NCBI RefSeq assembly: GCF_022669055.1
Contig: NZ_JAJMLW010000001.1
Location: 310,001-374,000 of the forward strand
DNA: 64,000 bases
Direction: 5' to 3'
DNA from: Adlercreutzia faecimuris
GTDB lineage: Bacteria; Actinomycetota; Coriobacteriia; Coriobacteriales; Eggerthellaceae
In this document: positions 45,921 to 55,423 of the stretch, one piece after another
How the letters are laid out: each line of letters begins with the position of its first letter
Numbering within the stretch: position 1 is the stretch's first letter
Made by a program: the position numbers and the translations under genes
Notes under the pieces: generated by a model
Seen by the model: only the letters and a program-made list of their open reading frames with translations
Told to the model about the DNA's origin: nothing
Database searches by the model: none

Positions 45921-46793
45921 ATGATCGGGTTGGCGCTGGCGCTGGCGGGGCTGGCCGCGTGCGGGCTGGCCGTGGCGGCTGCCTACGGGCATGAGGTGCA
46001 CCGGATGGCGTCGTTCCTGCGGACGCGCGGCCCGCGCTCCAACGCGCGCCTGACCACCGAGATGCCGGGCCGCCCGTTCGCGGAGCTGGCCCGCGCCGTG
46101 AACGCCGAGCTCGACCGCGCCGACCAGGAGCGTCGCGACGCCCAGGCGTCCCAGCGCGACTTCCAGCGCGACCTGGCCAGCCTCTCCCATGACATCCGCA
46201 CGCCGCTCATGGGGGCGAAGGGCTACGCGCAGCTGGCCGCCGAGGAGCCCGACGCCGCTCGCCGCGCGTACTACCTGGAGGCCGCCGCCGCGCGCCTGGA
46301 CGACATGGGCGCGCTGCTCGACCAGCTCTTCGCCTACGCGCGTGCCAACGATCCGGACGTCGACCTCGACCTGCGGCCCGTCAAGGCGCATCCGCTGCTG
46401 GCCGGCATCCTGGCGGGGCACTTCCCAGCCTTCGAGGAGCGCGGCTGGGATCCCGTCGTCAGCTTCGAGGACGAGGGCGTCACCCTGGAGGCCGACCCCG
46501 ACGCCCTGGCGCGCATCTTCGAGAACCTGGTGTCCAACGCCTTGCGCTACGGCGTCGCCGCGCCCTCCATCCGCCAGCGGGGGCGCGCCATCACGTTCGA
46601 GAACGCCGTGGCCGACCCGGAAGCCATCGATGCTGCCCGCCTGTTCGAGCGCTTCTACCGGGCCGATGACGCCCGTGGCGACCGCGGCGCCGGCCTGGGC
46701 CTGGCCGTGGTGGCCAGCCTCGCCCGGGCCATGGAGATGGAGGTCGCGGCGGCCGTCCGCGAAGACCGCCTGAGCATCACGCTGCGCTGGTAG
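45921..46793 (+). CDS. Small sensor histidine kinase
   Basis: A 290-residue kinase with only one N-terminal membrane helix and no visible extracellular sensor domain, like kinases that sense through the membrane or a partner transporter. H box SLSHDIRTPL, N box ENLVSNALRYG and G box GAGLGLAVV are intact, though the D box is weak. With the response regulator at 42713 it probably forms a two-component system around the ABC transporter. GGAGG precedes the ATG. Confidence 0.88.
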   Translation: MIGLALALAGLAACGLAVAAAYGHEVHRMASFLRTRGPRSNARLTTEMPGRPFAELARAVNAELDRADQERRDAQASQRDFQRDLASLSHDIRTPLMGAKGYAQLAAEEPDAARRAYYLEAAAARLDDMGALLDQLFAYARANDPDVDLDLRPVKAHPLLAGILAGHFPAFEERGWDPVVSFEDEGVTLEADPDALARIFENLVSNALRYGVAAPSIRQRGRAITFENAVADPEAIDAARLFERFYRADDARGDRGAGLGLAVVASLARAMEMEVAAAVREDRLSITLRW

Positions 46794-46816
46794 AGCGCGG
46801 TGCCGGCGCGGCGCGC

Positions 46817-46847
46817 AAACAAAAAGAGCCCGGTTTCCCGGGCTCTT
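46817..46847 (-). terminator. Terminator of tRNA-Leu, possibly bidirectional
   Basis: A 10-bp stem (46824-46833 with 46838-46847), loop TTTC on the plus strand. On the minus strand it is followed by TTTGTTTG, 11 bp beyond the tRNA. Confidence 0.8.
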
Positions 46848-46858
46848 CTCATCTCAAG

Positions 46859-46945
46859 TGGTGCGGGTGAAAGGACTTGAACCTTCATGGGGTTGCCCCC
46901 ATACGGACCTGAACCGTACGCGTCTGCCAATTCCGCCACACCCGC
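46859..46945 (-). tRNA. tRNA-Leu (anticodon CAG)
   Basis: An 87-nt class II tRNA with encoded CCA. The acceptor GCGGGTG pairs with its 3' end, the anticodon loop is TTCAGGT (anticodon CAG, reading CTG, a common codon here), a long variable arm is present and the T loop is TTCAAGT. A TAACAT -10 candidate (about 46983-46988, minus) lies upstream. Confidence 0.95.
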
Positions 46946-46998
46946 ACTGGGTGGCCTCGGCTTGCGCCGAAAGCGAAGGATATGTTACCCCAGCGCCC

Positions 46999-47046
46999 GA
47001 CCCCGCGCAAGGGGGAATTTCGGCGAATACCTCCTTGCGCGGGGTC
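46999..47046. repeat. 14-bp inverted repeat upstream of tRNA-Leu
   Basis: Perfect arms GACCCCGCGCAAGG (46999-47012) and its complement (47033-47046) around a 20-bp loop, 18 bp before a parS-like site. No T-run, so it is not an obvious terminator. Confidence 0.55.
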
Positions 47047-47064
47047 GCAGCGCGCCGAAGCCGA

Positions 47065-47080
47065 TGTTTCACGTGAAACA
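47065..47080. other. parS: parS-like site 18, exact
   Basis: TGTTTCACGTGAAACA between tRNA-Leu and the kinase gene. Confidence 0.85.
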
Positions 47081-47350
47081 CTCCGAGCCGGCGAGGCCCC
47101 GGGGCGCGCCCGCGCCGCACCTCGGGGCGGCCTGCGGGTATGTCTGCGCCGTCCGCGTCGCGCCCGCGCCTCGTCCGCGCCCGCTTCTCGCTTGCGCCCG
47201 TGCCTCACCCGGGCCTGTGGGCATTCGGCGCGCCCGCGTCGTGCGGCCCGGCGGGGGCGGCCGCGGTGTGATAGGATGCAGCCTATCGAAACCACGCCCG
47301 GAAGCGGGCGGAAACGCAGCAGATACGCAACAGGGAAGGCAGGCCGCCCC

Positions 47351-49756
47351 ATGGCGCGCCAGAAGCTCATACTTGACCGGTACCGCATCATCGAGAAGGC
47401 CGGATCCGGCGGATACGGCACGGTGCAGCACGCCTACGACACGCGCCTCAAGCGCGACGTGGCCATCAAGTGCATCGAGCTGTCCGAGGCGGACGTGGCC
47501 CGCGCGCGCCTGCTGGCCATGGAGGCCAAGATGGCCGACGCCCTGGCGTCCGCCGAGGAGGCTGCGGAAGACGCAGGCGAAGACGTCGCGCCCGCGTTGC
47601 CGGACGCCCCGCGGGGCGCCGCCTCGGCTGCACGGGCGGACGTCGCGGCGGTGCGCGCCGTGGGGCCCGAGGACGTGGCGCCGTGGGAGGATCTCCCCGC
47701 GGATGACGCGTGGGACGACGCGGGCGCGGACGCCGCCGCCGACGCCGGTGCGCGCGATGACGGCTGGGACGACACCGCCGATGCCGACGACTGGGACGAC
47801 GAGGACGACTGGGTGCCGCGCGGCGCCCATGCGAGCCGGGAGCTGCGCGCCGACGACGCGCCGCGGGCGCGGTCGGGTCGACGCGGATCCCATGCGCGGC
47901 ATGCGGCCCCGTCACTGGGAGGCGACTTCACCGCCGACGACTTCGACGACCTCGAGGAAGAGGACGAACCCGCCGCAGATGCGCCGCGGCTGCGGGTCAT
48001 CGGCGCGGCCGCCGGTGAGGACGCCGCCGCCCGCCCGCCCGCCACGCTCGAGGCCGACGAGGACGCCGACGCCGAGCCGGAGCTCGAGGACGACGACCTC
48101 TTCGACCACATCCCCGGGCTGGAGGAGGCGCGCACGGCGGCGCACCTGTCCGACGCCAACATCGTCACCGTCTACGACTGCGAGGTCCACGACGGCGTGG
48201 CCTACGTCATCATGGAGTACATCGAGGGCAAGACCCTCGCGCGCATCATGCGCGAGCAGGGCGACGACATCACCCTCGACATCATCGCCGCCGTGTTCAC
48301 CTCCATCGCCCACGCGCTCAAGGCCGCCCACGGCAACGAGGTGCTGCACCTGGACGTGAAGCCCGACAACGTCATCGTCAACCGGCAGGGCCAGGTGAAG
48401 GTGACCGACTTCGGCCTGGCCACCCTCATGGACGCCAGCGGCCAGGGCACGGCCGGCGGCGGCACCATCGGCTACATGCCGCTCGAGCAGATGCGCCAGG
48501 AGCCCCTCGATGAGCGCACCGACGAGTGGGCGCTCGCCAGCCTCACCTACGAGATGCTCTCCGGCGACAACCCCTTCTTCGCCCGCGACCTGGACGAGGC
48601 CGAGGAGGCCATCGAGGAAGCCGAGCTCGTCCTGCCGTCGCTGTGCTGGGACGACCTCGACCAGCAGGCCGACGACATCATGTTCCGCGCCCTCGACCCC
48701 GACCCCGACGAGCGCTACGACACGGTGGAGGAACTCGCCGACGAGCTGGAGCCGCTGCTGGGCAGCGCGCGCCGCGGCAAGCGGCAGCTCGCCGACATCG
48801 TGTGCGAGGTGGAGCCCGACGAGCCCGAGGAGCCCCCGGCGCCGCGGCCCCCGGCCGTCCCGCTGGTCGACCGCCTGGGCCCGCGCGGCGGCTCGGTCAT
48901 CGCGCGGGTGCTCTCGGCCGGCGCGGCCGCGCTCGTGGTGGCGCTGGCCCTGGCCAACGTGCGCCTGGGCGCGCCGGATGCGGCCTACGGGCTGGCGACC
49001 TCCTGCGCGCCGCTGTTCTGGGGCCTCGTCGCCGCGGGTGCCCTGGCTGCGGCCATCCGCCCGCACCTGGCGGCGCTGGGAGCCTTCGTGCTGCTGGGCG
49101 CGGCGCTCTTCCTGAGCGGGGCGTTTTTGCTGGGCCTGGCCGTGATCGCGCTGAGCATCGTGTGGTGGCGCGGCCTGGGCCGCGAGGGCGAGCCCCCGGC
49201 GCTCTGCGCTCTCGTCCAGCCGCTCGCCGGCGCGGCGGGCTTCGCGGGAATGGCGCCTGTGCTGGCCGGCGCGCTGCTGCCCCTCGGCCAGGCCCTGCTC
49301 TCCAGCCTGTTCAGCGTGTTCACGGCGCTCGCTCTGGCGAGCCTGGGATCATGCGACCTGTCGGGGTGGAACCCGTGGGTGAACCTGCGCTTCGCCGGGT
49401 TCGATCCCCAGGCCTCGCTCGTCACGACGCTCGCGATGCCGCAGACCTGGTGCGTCGCGGCCAGCTGGGTGCTGTCAGCCGGCGCCTACAGCCTGCTGTG
49501 CGTGCGCGGCACGCGCGCCTTCGACATCCTGGGCGCGGTGGCCGCCGCCGCCATCCTGGTGACGGGCGCGTGCGTGGCCGCCGGCCTGGCCAGCGGCGGC
49601 GCCTCGTGGCTGCCCGAGCCGACGGCGTTCACCGGCGCGCTCCTGCCCGGCTGCGTCGGCATCGTGCTGGCGCTCATGGGCGTGCCCGACCGTGCTCGCT
49701 GGGCCCCCGAGGAATGGGACGCGCTGGAGGAGGACGCCGCGCCCGCCGCCGAGTAG
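47351..49756 (+). CDS. Membrane Ser/Thr protein kinase with large acidic insert
   Basis: An 801-residue Hanks-type kinase. Gly loop GSGGYG at 18-23 and ATP lysine K40 (DVAIK) are normal, but about 190 acidic, probably disordered residues (62-252) split beta-3 from the C-helix (EEARTAAHLSDANIV). The catalytic loop is HLDVKPDN (333-340), with Leu replacing the usual Arg, followed by DFG at 353-355, so it is a non-RD kinase that may not need activation-loop phosphorylation. The last 260 residues hold about eight membrane helices rather than PASTA domains. The role is unknown. Start at the ATG 47351. Confidence 0.85.
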   Translation: MARQKLILDRYRIIEKAGSGGYGTVQHAYDTRLKRDVAIKCIELSEADVARARLLAMEAKMADALASAEEAAEDAGEDVAPALPDAPRGAASAARADVAAVRAVGPEDVAPWEDLPADDAWDDAGADAAADAGARDDGWDDTADADDWDDEDDWVPRGAHASRELRADDAPRARSGRRGSHARHAAPSLGGDFTADDFDDLEEEDEPAADAPRLRVIGAAAGEDAAARPPATLEADEDADAEPELEDDDLFDHIPGLEEARTAAHLSDANIVTVYDCEVHDGVAYVIMEYIEGKTLARIMREQGDDITLDIIAAVFTSIAHALKAAHGNEVLHLDVKPDNVIVNRQGQVKVTDFGLATLMDASGQGTAGGGTIGYMPLEQMRQEPLDERTDEWALASLTYEMLSGDNPFFARDLDEAEEAIEEAELVLPSLCWDDLDQQADDIMFRALDPDPDERYDTVEELADELEPLLGSARRGKRQLADIVCEVEPDEPEEPPAPRPPAVPLVDRLGPRGGSVIARVLSAGAAALVVALALANVRLGAPDAAYGLATSCAPLFWGLVAAGALAAAIRPHLAALGAFVLLGAALFLSGAFLLGLAVIALSIVWWRGLGREGEPPALCALVQPLAGAAGFAGMAPVLAGALLPLGQALLSSLFSVFTALALASLGSCDLSGWNPWVNLRFAGFDPQASLVTTLAMPQTWCVAASWVLSAGAYSLLCVRGTRAFDILGAVAAAAILVTGACVAAGLASGGASWLPEPTAFTGALLPGCVGIVLALMGVPDRARWAPEEWDALEEDAAPAAE

Positions 49757-49772
49757 CGCTCCCCTCGCACGC

Positions 49773-49804
49773 AAAAAGGGCCCCGGCAGTGCGCCGGGGC
49801 CCTT
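49773..49804. terminator. Bidirectional terminator between convergent genes
   Basis: A 12-bp stem (49776-49787 with 49793-49804) with A and T runs outside, suitable for both the kinase (plus) and the B6 kinase (minus). Confidence 0.85.
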
Positions 49805-49825
49805 CGCGTCACGCGTCAGCCGCGC

Positions 49826-50755
49826 CTACAGCAGCGCGGTCACCTTGCCCAGCAGCGGCTCGAAGCTCACGCCGCGCTCCTGGAAGTGCGGCTGCTCGGC
49901 CGACACGATCATCGCGTCGTGCACGAAGTCGCCGGCGAAGGCCACGGCCTCGGCCAGCGTGCGCCCGGCCATGAGCGCCGCCAGCAGGCACGACGCGTAC
50001 ACGTCGCCCGTGCCGTGCAGCAGGTAGGGCAGGTACTCGTTGGAGACCTCCACGATCTCGTCGGTTCCCTGGCTGCCCACGAAGTTGCGCACCACGTCCT
50101 CGCCCTGGCGCTTGACGCCCTTCAGCACCACGTGCTTGGCGCCCTTGGCCAGCAGCGCGCGCACCAGGCGGTGGGCCTCCTCGTCGGGGATGTCGGTGCC
50201 GCCCCAGTCGTCGCCGATGGGCTCGCCCAGGATGATGGCGGCCTCGGTCAGGTTGGGGGTGAGCACGTCGGCACCGCAGGCCAGCTCGGCCATGGCGTCG
50301 CACAGCTCGGGCGTGTAGGTGGGGTACACCTTGCCGTGGTCGGCCATCACCGGGTCGACCACGCGCAGGGCGCCGGGGTACGTCTCGTACAGGCTGCGGA
50401 TGATGTCGACCTGCTCGGGCGCGCCGAGGAAGCCGGAGTACACCGCGTCGATGTCCACGTCGATGCCGCGCCACGCGGCCAGGTAGTCGGCCAGGATGTC
50501 GGTGGTGTCGTGCATGTACCAGCCGGGGAAGGCGGTGTGCGACGAGAACAGCCCCGTCGGCACGGGGCACACGTCGCAGCCGGCGGCCGACAGCACGGGG
50601 ATGGCGACGCCCAGCGAGCACTTTCCGTAGCCGCACAGGTCGTGCACGGCGGCCACGCGCGGGATGTAGGCGCCCTCGCGCTCGTACAGGCGCAGGCCGG
50701 CGCCCTCGGCCGAGGCGCCCTCGGTGCCCTCGCAGGCAGGGGATTCAGCGGTCAT
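49826..50755 (-). CDS. Pyridoxal/pyridoxamine kinase (PfkB-like)
   Basis: A 309-residue vitamin B6 kinase making PLP precursors. The HDLCGYGKCSLGVAIPVLSAAG start, the PTGLFSSHT segment, DPVMADHGK and LHGTGDVYASCL anion-hole region match PdxK/PdxY relatives. PLP is the cofactor of GadB and of the aminotransferase at 57197, so it could feed both. The ATG at 50755 (GGAGGAG upstream) is 2 bp from the previous stop on this strand. Confidence 0.9.
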   Translation of the reverse strand: MTAESPACEGTEGASAEGAGLRLYEREGAYIPRVAAVHDLCGYGKCSLGVAIPVLSAAGCDVCPVPTGLFSSHTAFPGWYMHDTTDILADYLAAWRGIDVDIDAVYSGFLGAPEQVDIIRSLYETYPGALRVVDPVMADHGKVYPTYTPELCDAMAELACGADVLTPNLTEAAIILGEPIGDDWGGTDIPDEEAHRLVRALLAKGAKHVVLKGVKRQGEDVVRNFVGSQGTDEIVEVSNEYLPYLLHGTGDVYASCLLAALMAGRTLAEAVAFAGDFVHDAMIVSAEQPHFQERGVSFEPLLGKVTALL

Positions 50756-50756
50756 G

Positions 50757-50951
50757 CTAGTTCTCCTCCTCATCATCGTCGTCGAACAGCGACCAGTCGT
50801 CTTCCGTCTTCTCGTGGTTCTTGAACTGCTTGCGCGTGCGGCGCTCCATGATGACGCACGCGATGACGCTCAGCACCAGGCCGGCCCCGATCAGGCAGCC
50901 GATGCCCGGCATCGTCTCGAAGAGGAAGTGGTAGATCTCGCCCATGTCCAT
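50757..50951 (-). CDS. Small membrane protein, acidic tail
   Basis: A 64-residue single-helix protein (MPGIGCLIGAGLVLSVIACVI) with a basic juxtamembrane part and a tail of Asp/Glu (DDDDEEEN). Family unknown. It is the first gene of a two-gene unit with the B6 kinase. GAGG precedes the ATG. Confidence 0.65.
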   Translation of the reverse strand: MDMGEIYHFLFETMPGIGCLIGAGLVLSVIACVIMERRTRKQFKNHEKTEDDWSLFDDDDEEEN

Positions 50952-51152
50952 GTAAACATCCTCGTTACGTTAGAAGAATGACAACTTCCCGAAGTACGCG
51001 CGACGCTAACCTTGAGATTGTTTAGCGAACGTGCCTGAAAAGTATACCCTTTGAAACGGGCACGCCGGCGCCTTTTTACCTCCGTGAAGAAGCGGTGAAC
51101 TGGCGCGGTCGATTTCGCGCGCCGGCGGGCGCGTCGCGGGGGAGAACGGCTG

Positions 51153-53894
51153 GTGGGCTCGACGATGATAAAGGGGAAGGGAAGCGCCTTCATATACGGT
51201 GGGGTGGCCATGCTGGTTCTGCTCGCCGTCGCGCTCGGCTCCCTCTCCGGCTACATCGACGACAAGCTGCGCCAGAACGGCGAGCAGCAGGCCACCACCT
51301 TCACCGAGCAGGTCGGCTCCTTCGTCGGCGAGAAGGCCGAGGACATCCAGGACGCCATCGGCGCCTTCACCGTGCAAAGCGACGACCCGGCCCTCGTGCG
51401 GCCGGCCCTCGCGGAGCTCAGGAACCGCTTCGGGTTCGCCGAGGTGGCCTTCGCGCGCATGGACGGCCGGGGCATCACCGCCGCGGGCGGCCCCTTCGAC
51501 GTGGCCGACCTCGAGGTGCCCGAGACGGCCATCTCGCGCGCCGCGCCCAGCTACTCTGAGAGCTTCGTGGACGCCGAGGGCGCCTACGCGCGCCTGGCCC
51601 AGGAGCCGCTCTACATCGGCGACGCCCAGGTGGGCGCCCTGTACGTGACCATCCCCATGGGGGTGTTCTCCACCGACACGGCCGCCGTGACCAAGGGCGT
51701 CATCGGCGACACGCTGCTGTTCGACGGCCGCACCGGCGAGGTGCTGCTGAACTTCGGCGACGGCACCACGGCCGACGAGGGCACGTCCGTCTACGCGTTC
51801 ATCGAGCGGGCCCTGCGCTCCTCCGCGTCCGTGCCGGGGCAGAACTCGCAGGCCCCCGCCGAGGAGCTGGCCGCCCTGCGCGCCGCCGTGGAGAACGGAA
51901 CCTCGGCGCTCGCGGTGGGCAACGTCGCCGGCCGCGAGTCGTACCTGTGCGTGTCGCCGACTGGGCGCGGGTCGTGGTACGTGTGCAACGTCATCTCGGT
52001 GGAAGCCGTGCGCGCCGAGGCCAGCGTCGTGTCGGCCGTCTTCCCCGTGGTGTTCGCCCTGAGCGGCGCCTGCGTGCTGCTGGGCGCGGGCGTGGCCATG
52101 GTGCTCTACCGCCGCCAGGTGCGCGAGCGCGACGTGGAGATGAAGCGCCACCTCTACCAGGCGCTCTCCGACAGCCTGGACTTCGGCGTCATGCTGTACT
52201 CGCCCTCCGACGGCGAGGTGTCGCCCATCGTGGCCAAGAGCGCCAACATCTTCGGCGTGAGCTTCGGCGAGCTGATCAGCGATCCCCAGAAGGCCCAGGA
52301 GATGGGCATGTCCGAGCAGGGCTGCGCGCTGCTGCGGCGCATCCAGGCCGACGAGGTGCGCTTCTTCGAGCGCGGCGAGTTCTTCTTCATGAGCCCGACG
52401 AGCACCCGCACCCGCTACGTGGAATACACCGTGCGCCCCCTGCGCTACGAGAACAAGCAGCAGGTGCTGGTCATCATACGCGACGTGACCGAGGCGAGCC
52501 TCATCCAGCTGTCGATGCGCGAGGCCATGGAGTCGGCCGAGGCCGCCAACCGCGCGAAGTCCGAGTTCCTCTCGCGCATGAGCCACGAGATCCGCACCCC
52601 CATGAACGTCATCATCGGCAAGCTGCACCTGGCGCGCAAGTACCGCGACGACCCGGCGCGCATGGCCCGCAGCCTCGACGACATCGAGCACGCCTCCGAC
52701 CACCTGCTCGAGCTCATCAACGGCGTGCTGGACATTTCCAAGATAGAGAGCGGGAAGGTGAACTTCAGCGACGGGCCCTTCAACCTGGCCCGGCTGCTGC
52801 AGTCCATCGACGACGTGATCGAGCCGCAGTGCGCCGAGAAGCACCAGGAATACGTCCGCCGCACCGAGGGCCCGGTCGACGCGCTGTTCCTGGGCGACGC
52901 CGTGCGCATGCGCCAGCTGCTGGTGAACCTGCTGACCAACGCGGTGAAGTACACCGACGAGGGCGGCCGCGTCTCGCTGGAGGTGAAGGTGGAGCCCAGC
53001 CTGGCCGCCGGCTACGAGAGCCTGACCTTCGTGGTGTCGGACAACGGCATCGGCATGACGCCCGAGTTCGTGGAGCACCTGTTCGAGCCGTTCGTGATGG
53101 AGGGCCGCTCGCGGTCGGAGGGCACGGGCCTGGGCATGCCCATCGTCAAGCACATCGTGAACTCCATGGGCGGCGACATCCACGTCGAGACGGAGGTGGG
53201 GAAGGGAACGACCTACACCGTCGTCGTGAACAAGAAGATGCTGTCGCCGGAGGGCGAGGAGGCGCTGGCCAGCGGGGGCGTCGTCGGCGAGGACGGCGTC
53301 GTGTGGGGCGGGGGTTTCGCGGGCGCGGCCCCGGCGCCCGGCGCGGACGCGGACACGGGCGCCGCCGGGCGGGAGGGCGCCGCCGCGGACGGGCGTGCCG
53401 CCGCGGGCGCGGCGCCGGCCGACGGGGACGCCGATGGGGCGGCCGCCATCATGGCGCGTTCCGCGCACCCGGCCGTGGATGCCGACGCCGAGCCCTACGA
53501 CTTCCACGGCGTGCGCGTGCTGCTGGCCGAGGACGGCGACCTCAACGCCGAGATAGCCTCCGAGCTCCTGTCCGAGGAGGGCATGACGGTGGACTGGGCC
53601 GAGGACGGGCAGGTGGCCTGCGACCTGTTCGCCGCGTCGGCTCCCGGCTACTACGACGTGGTGCTCATGGACGTGCGGATGCCGCGCAAGACCGGCCTGG
53701 AGGCCACGGCCGCCATCCGCGCCATGGATCGGCCGGACGCGTCGAGCGTGCCCATCATCGCGATGTCGGCCAACGCCTTCGCCGACGACGTGCTGGCCTC
53801 GCTCAAGAGCGGCATGAACGCGCACCTGTCCAAGCCCATCAACATGGCCGAGGTCCTGACGACCCTGGCCCGCGAGCTCCGCGCCCGTCCCTAG
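51153..53894 (+). CDS. Hybrid sensor histidine kinase
   Basis: A 913-residue membrane kinase. Two helices (about 12-34 and 290-312) bracket an extracytoplasmic sensor domain of about 250 residues with a dCache/PDC-like pattern. A PAS-like region, then a HisKA domain with MSHEIRTPMNVI (His near 477) and a HATPase domain follow to about 700. After a 100-residue Ala/Gly linker a receiver domain carries the phosphorylated Asp near 839 (VLMDVRMPRKTG). The long linker and terminal receiver fit a phosphorelay. No separate regulator lies beside it. GTG start with GGAG upstream; ATG 51165 is the alternative. Confidence 0.9.
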   Translation: MGSTMIKGKGSAFIYGGVAMLVLLAVALGSLSGYIDDKLRQNGEQQATTFTEQVGSFVGEKAEDIQDAIGAFTVQSDDPALVRPALAELRNRFGFAEVAFARMDGRGITAAGGPFDVADLEVPETAISRAAPSYSESFVDAEGAYARLAQEPLYIGDAQVGALYVTIPMGVFSTDTAAVTKGVIGDTLLFDGRTGEVLLNFGDGTTADEGTSVYAFIERALRSSASVPGQNSQAPAEELAALRAAVENGTSALAVGNVAGRESYLCVSPTGRGSWYVCNVISVEAVRAEASVVSAVFPVVFALSGACVLLGAGVAMVLYRRQVRERDVEMKRHLYQALSDSLDFGVMLYSPSDGEVSPIVAKSANIFGVSFGELISDPQKAQEMGMSEQGCALLRRIQADEVRFFERGEFFFMSPTSTRTRYVEYTVRPLRYENKQQVLVIIRDVTEASLIQLSMREAMESAEAANRAKSEFLSRMSHEIRTPMNVIIGKLHLARKYRDDPARMARSLDDIEHASDHLLELINGVLDISKIESGKVNFSDGPFNLARLLQSIDDVIEPQCAEKHQEYVRRTEGPVDALFLGDAVRMRQLLVNLLTNAVKYTDEGGRVSLEVKVEPSLAAGYESLTFVVSDNGIGMTPEFVEHLFEPFVMEGRSRSEGTGLGMPIVKHIVNSMGGDIHVETEVGKGTTYTVVVNKKMLSPEGEEALASGGVVGEDGVVWGGGFAGAAPAPGADADTGAAGREGAAADGRAAAGAAPADGDADGAAAIMARSAHPAVDADAEPYDFHGVRVLLAEDGDLNAEIASELLSEEGMTVDWAEDGQVACDLFAASAPGYYDVVLMDVRMPRKTGLEATAAIRAMDRPDASSVPIIAMSANAFADDVLASLKSGMNAHLSKPINMAEVLTTLARELRARP

Positions 53895-54058
53895 GGAGCG
53901 CGCGGACAACGGGGACGTAGGATGTTGTCCCGCTTTCCGCGTGGGAGGCGCGCCGGCGGCGGAAACGCCGGCACGCTCGCCTGCTTCTTCGGACGGTCGC
54001 GCGCGGTGCGCTATACTTGTCACCCTTGGAGCAATGTTGGAACAGAAGGAGCCCTTCA

Positions 54059-55363
54059 ATGCTAGACATCAAGTTCGTCCGCGAAAACCAGGACGCCGTG
54101 CGCGAGGCCATGGAGAACCGCAACGCCTCGTGGGACGCGGCCCGCTTCTCCGAGCTTGACGAGTCGCGCCGCGAGGCCATCCAGCAGGAAGAGGCGCTCC
54201 AGGCCGAACGTAACACGCTGTCCAAGGAGATCGGCAAGATGATGGGCGCCGGCCAGAAGGACGAGGCCGAGGCCGTCAAGGAGCGCGTGCGCGCCATCAA
54301 CGACGAGCTGTCGGGCGTGAGCGCCCGCCGCGAGGCCGTCGACGGCGAGCTGCGCGCCATGCTGATGTCCGTCCCCAACATGCCCGACGCCACCACGCCC
54401 GTCGGCGCCGACGAGAACGACAACCCCGAGGTGCGCCGCTGGGGCACCCCGCGCGACTTCGCCGCCGAGGGCTTCGAGCCCAAGGCCCACTGGGACCTGG
54501 GCCCCGAGCTCGACATCATCGACTTCGACCGCGGCGTCAAGCTGGCCGAGAGCCGCTTCTACGTGCTGGGCGGCCTGGGCGCCCGCCTGGAGCGCGCGCT
54601 CATCAGCTTCATGCTCGACCAGCACGTGGCCCGCGGCTACAAGGAGTGGTGGGTGCCCGCGCTGGCCAACGCCGCCACGCTCACCGGCACCGCCCAGCTG
54701 CCCAAATTCGAGGGCGACCTGTTCAAGACGACGGGCGGCCTGTACCTCATCCCCACGGCCGAGGTGCAGCTGACTAACCTGCACGCCGGCGAGGTGCTCG
54801 ACGCCAGCCAGCTGCCGCTCAAGTACTGCGCCTTCACCCCTTGCTTCCGCGAGGAGGCGGGCAGCGCCGGCCGCGACACCCGCGGCATCATCCGCGTGCA
54901 CCAGTTCTCCAAGGTGGAGATGGTGAAGTACGCCACCCCCGAGACCGGCTTCGCCGAGCTGGAGGCGATGGTCGAGGACGCCGAGAACATCCTGCAGAAG
55001 CTGGAGCTGCCCTACCGCGTCATCAGCCTGTGCACCGGCGACATCGGGTTCTCGTCCGCCAAGACCTACGACCTGGAGGTCTGGCTGCCCTGCTACAACG
55101 ACTACAAGGAGATCAGCTCCTGCTCGTGCTGCACCGACTTCCAGGCGCGCCGCGCCAACATCAAGTACCGCGACCCCGACAGCTTCAAGGGCTCGCGCTA
55201 CCTGTACACGCTCAACGGCTCGGGCCTGGCCGTGGGCCGCACCATGGCCGCGGTCATCGAGAACTACCAGCAGCCTGACGGCACCATCCGCGTGCCCGAC
55301 GCGCTGGTGCCCTACATGGGCGGCGTGACCGTCATCGAGCCGGAAGCCGTCGTCACCGCCTAG
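54059..55363 (+). CDS. serS: Seryl-tRNA synthetase
   Basis: Class II synthetase charging tRNA-Ser. It has 434 residues: an N-terminal coiled-coil arm (about 25-105) that grips tRNA-Ser, then the catalytic core with motif 2 (CFREEAGSAGRDTRGIIRVHQFSKVE) and motif 3 (GSGLAVGRTMAAVIENYQ). The ATG at 54059 follows AAGGAG. A TATACT box upstream (54012-54017) may be its -10. Confidence 0.98.
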   Translation: MLDIKFVRENQDAVREAMENRNASWDAARFSELDESRREAIQQEEALQAERNTLSKEIGKMMGAGQKDEAEAVKERVRAINDELSGVSARREAVDGELRAMLMSVPNMPDATTPVGADENDNPEVRRWGTPRDFAAEGFEPKAHWDLGPELDIIDFDRGVKLAESRFYVLGGLGARLERALISFMLDQHVARGYKEWWVPALANAATLTGTAQLPKFEGDLFKTTGGLYLIPTAEVQLTNLHAGEVLDASQLPLKYCAFTPCFREEAGSAGRDTRGIIRVHQFSKVEMVKYATPETGFAELEAMVEDAENILQKLELPYRVISLCTGDIGFSSAKTYDLEVWLPCYNDYKEISSCSCCTDFQARRANIKYRDPDSFKGSRYLYTLNGSGLAVGRTMAAVIENYQQPDGTIRVPDALVPYMGGVTVIEPEAVVTA

Positions 55364-55423
55364 CGCGCGCCGGGGCCGCGCCGCCCCGCCACGAGCCAGC
55401 ACGACGCCGAAGCAGACGAAGCC

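Noticed and set aside
54000-54058. T-box leader before serS
   Set aside because: The leader is too short and has no T-box sequence or specifier stem.
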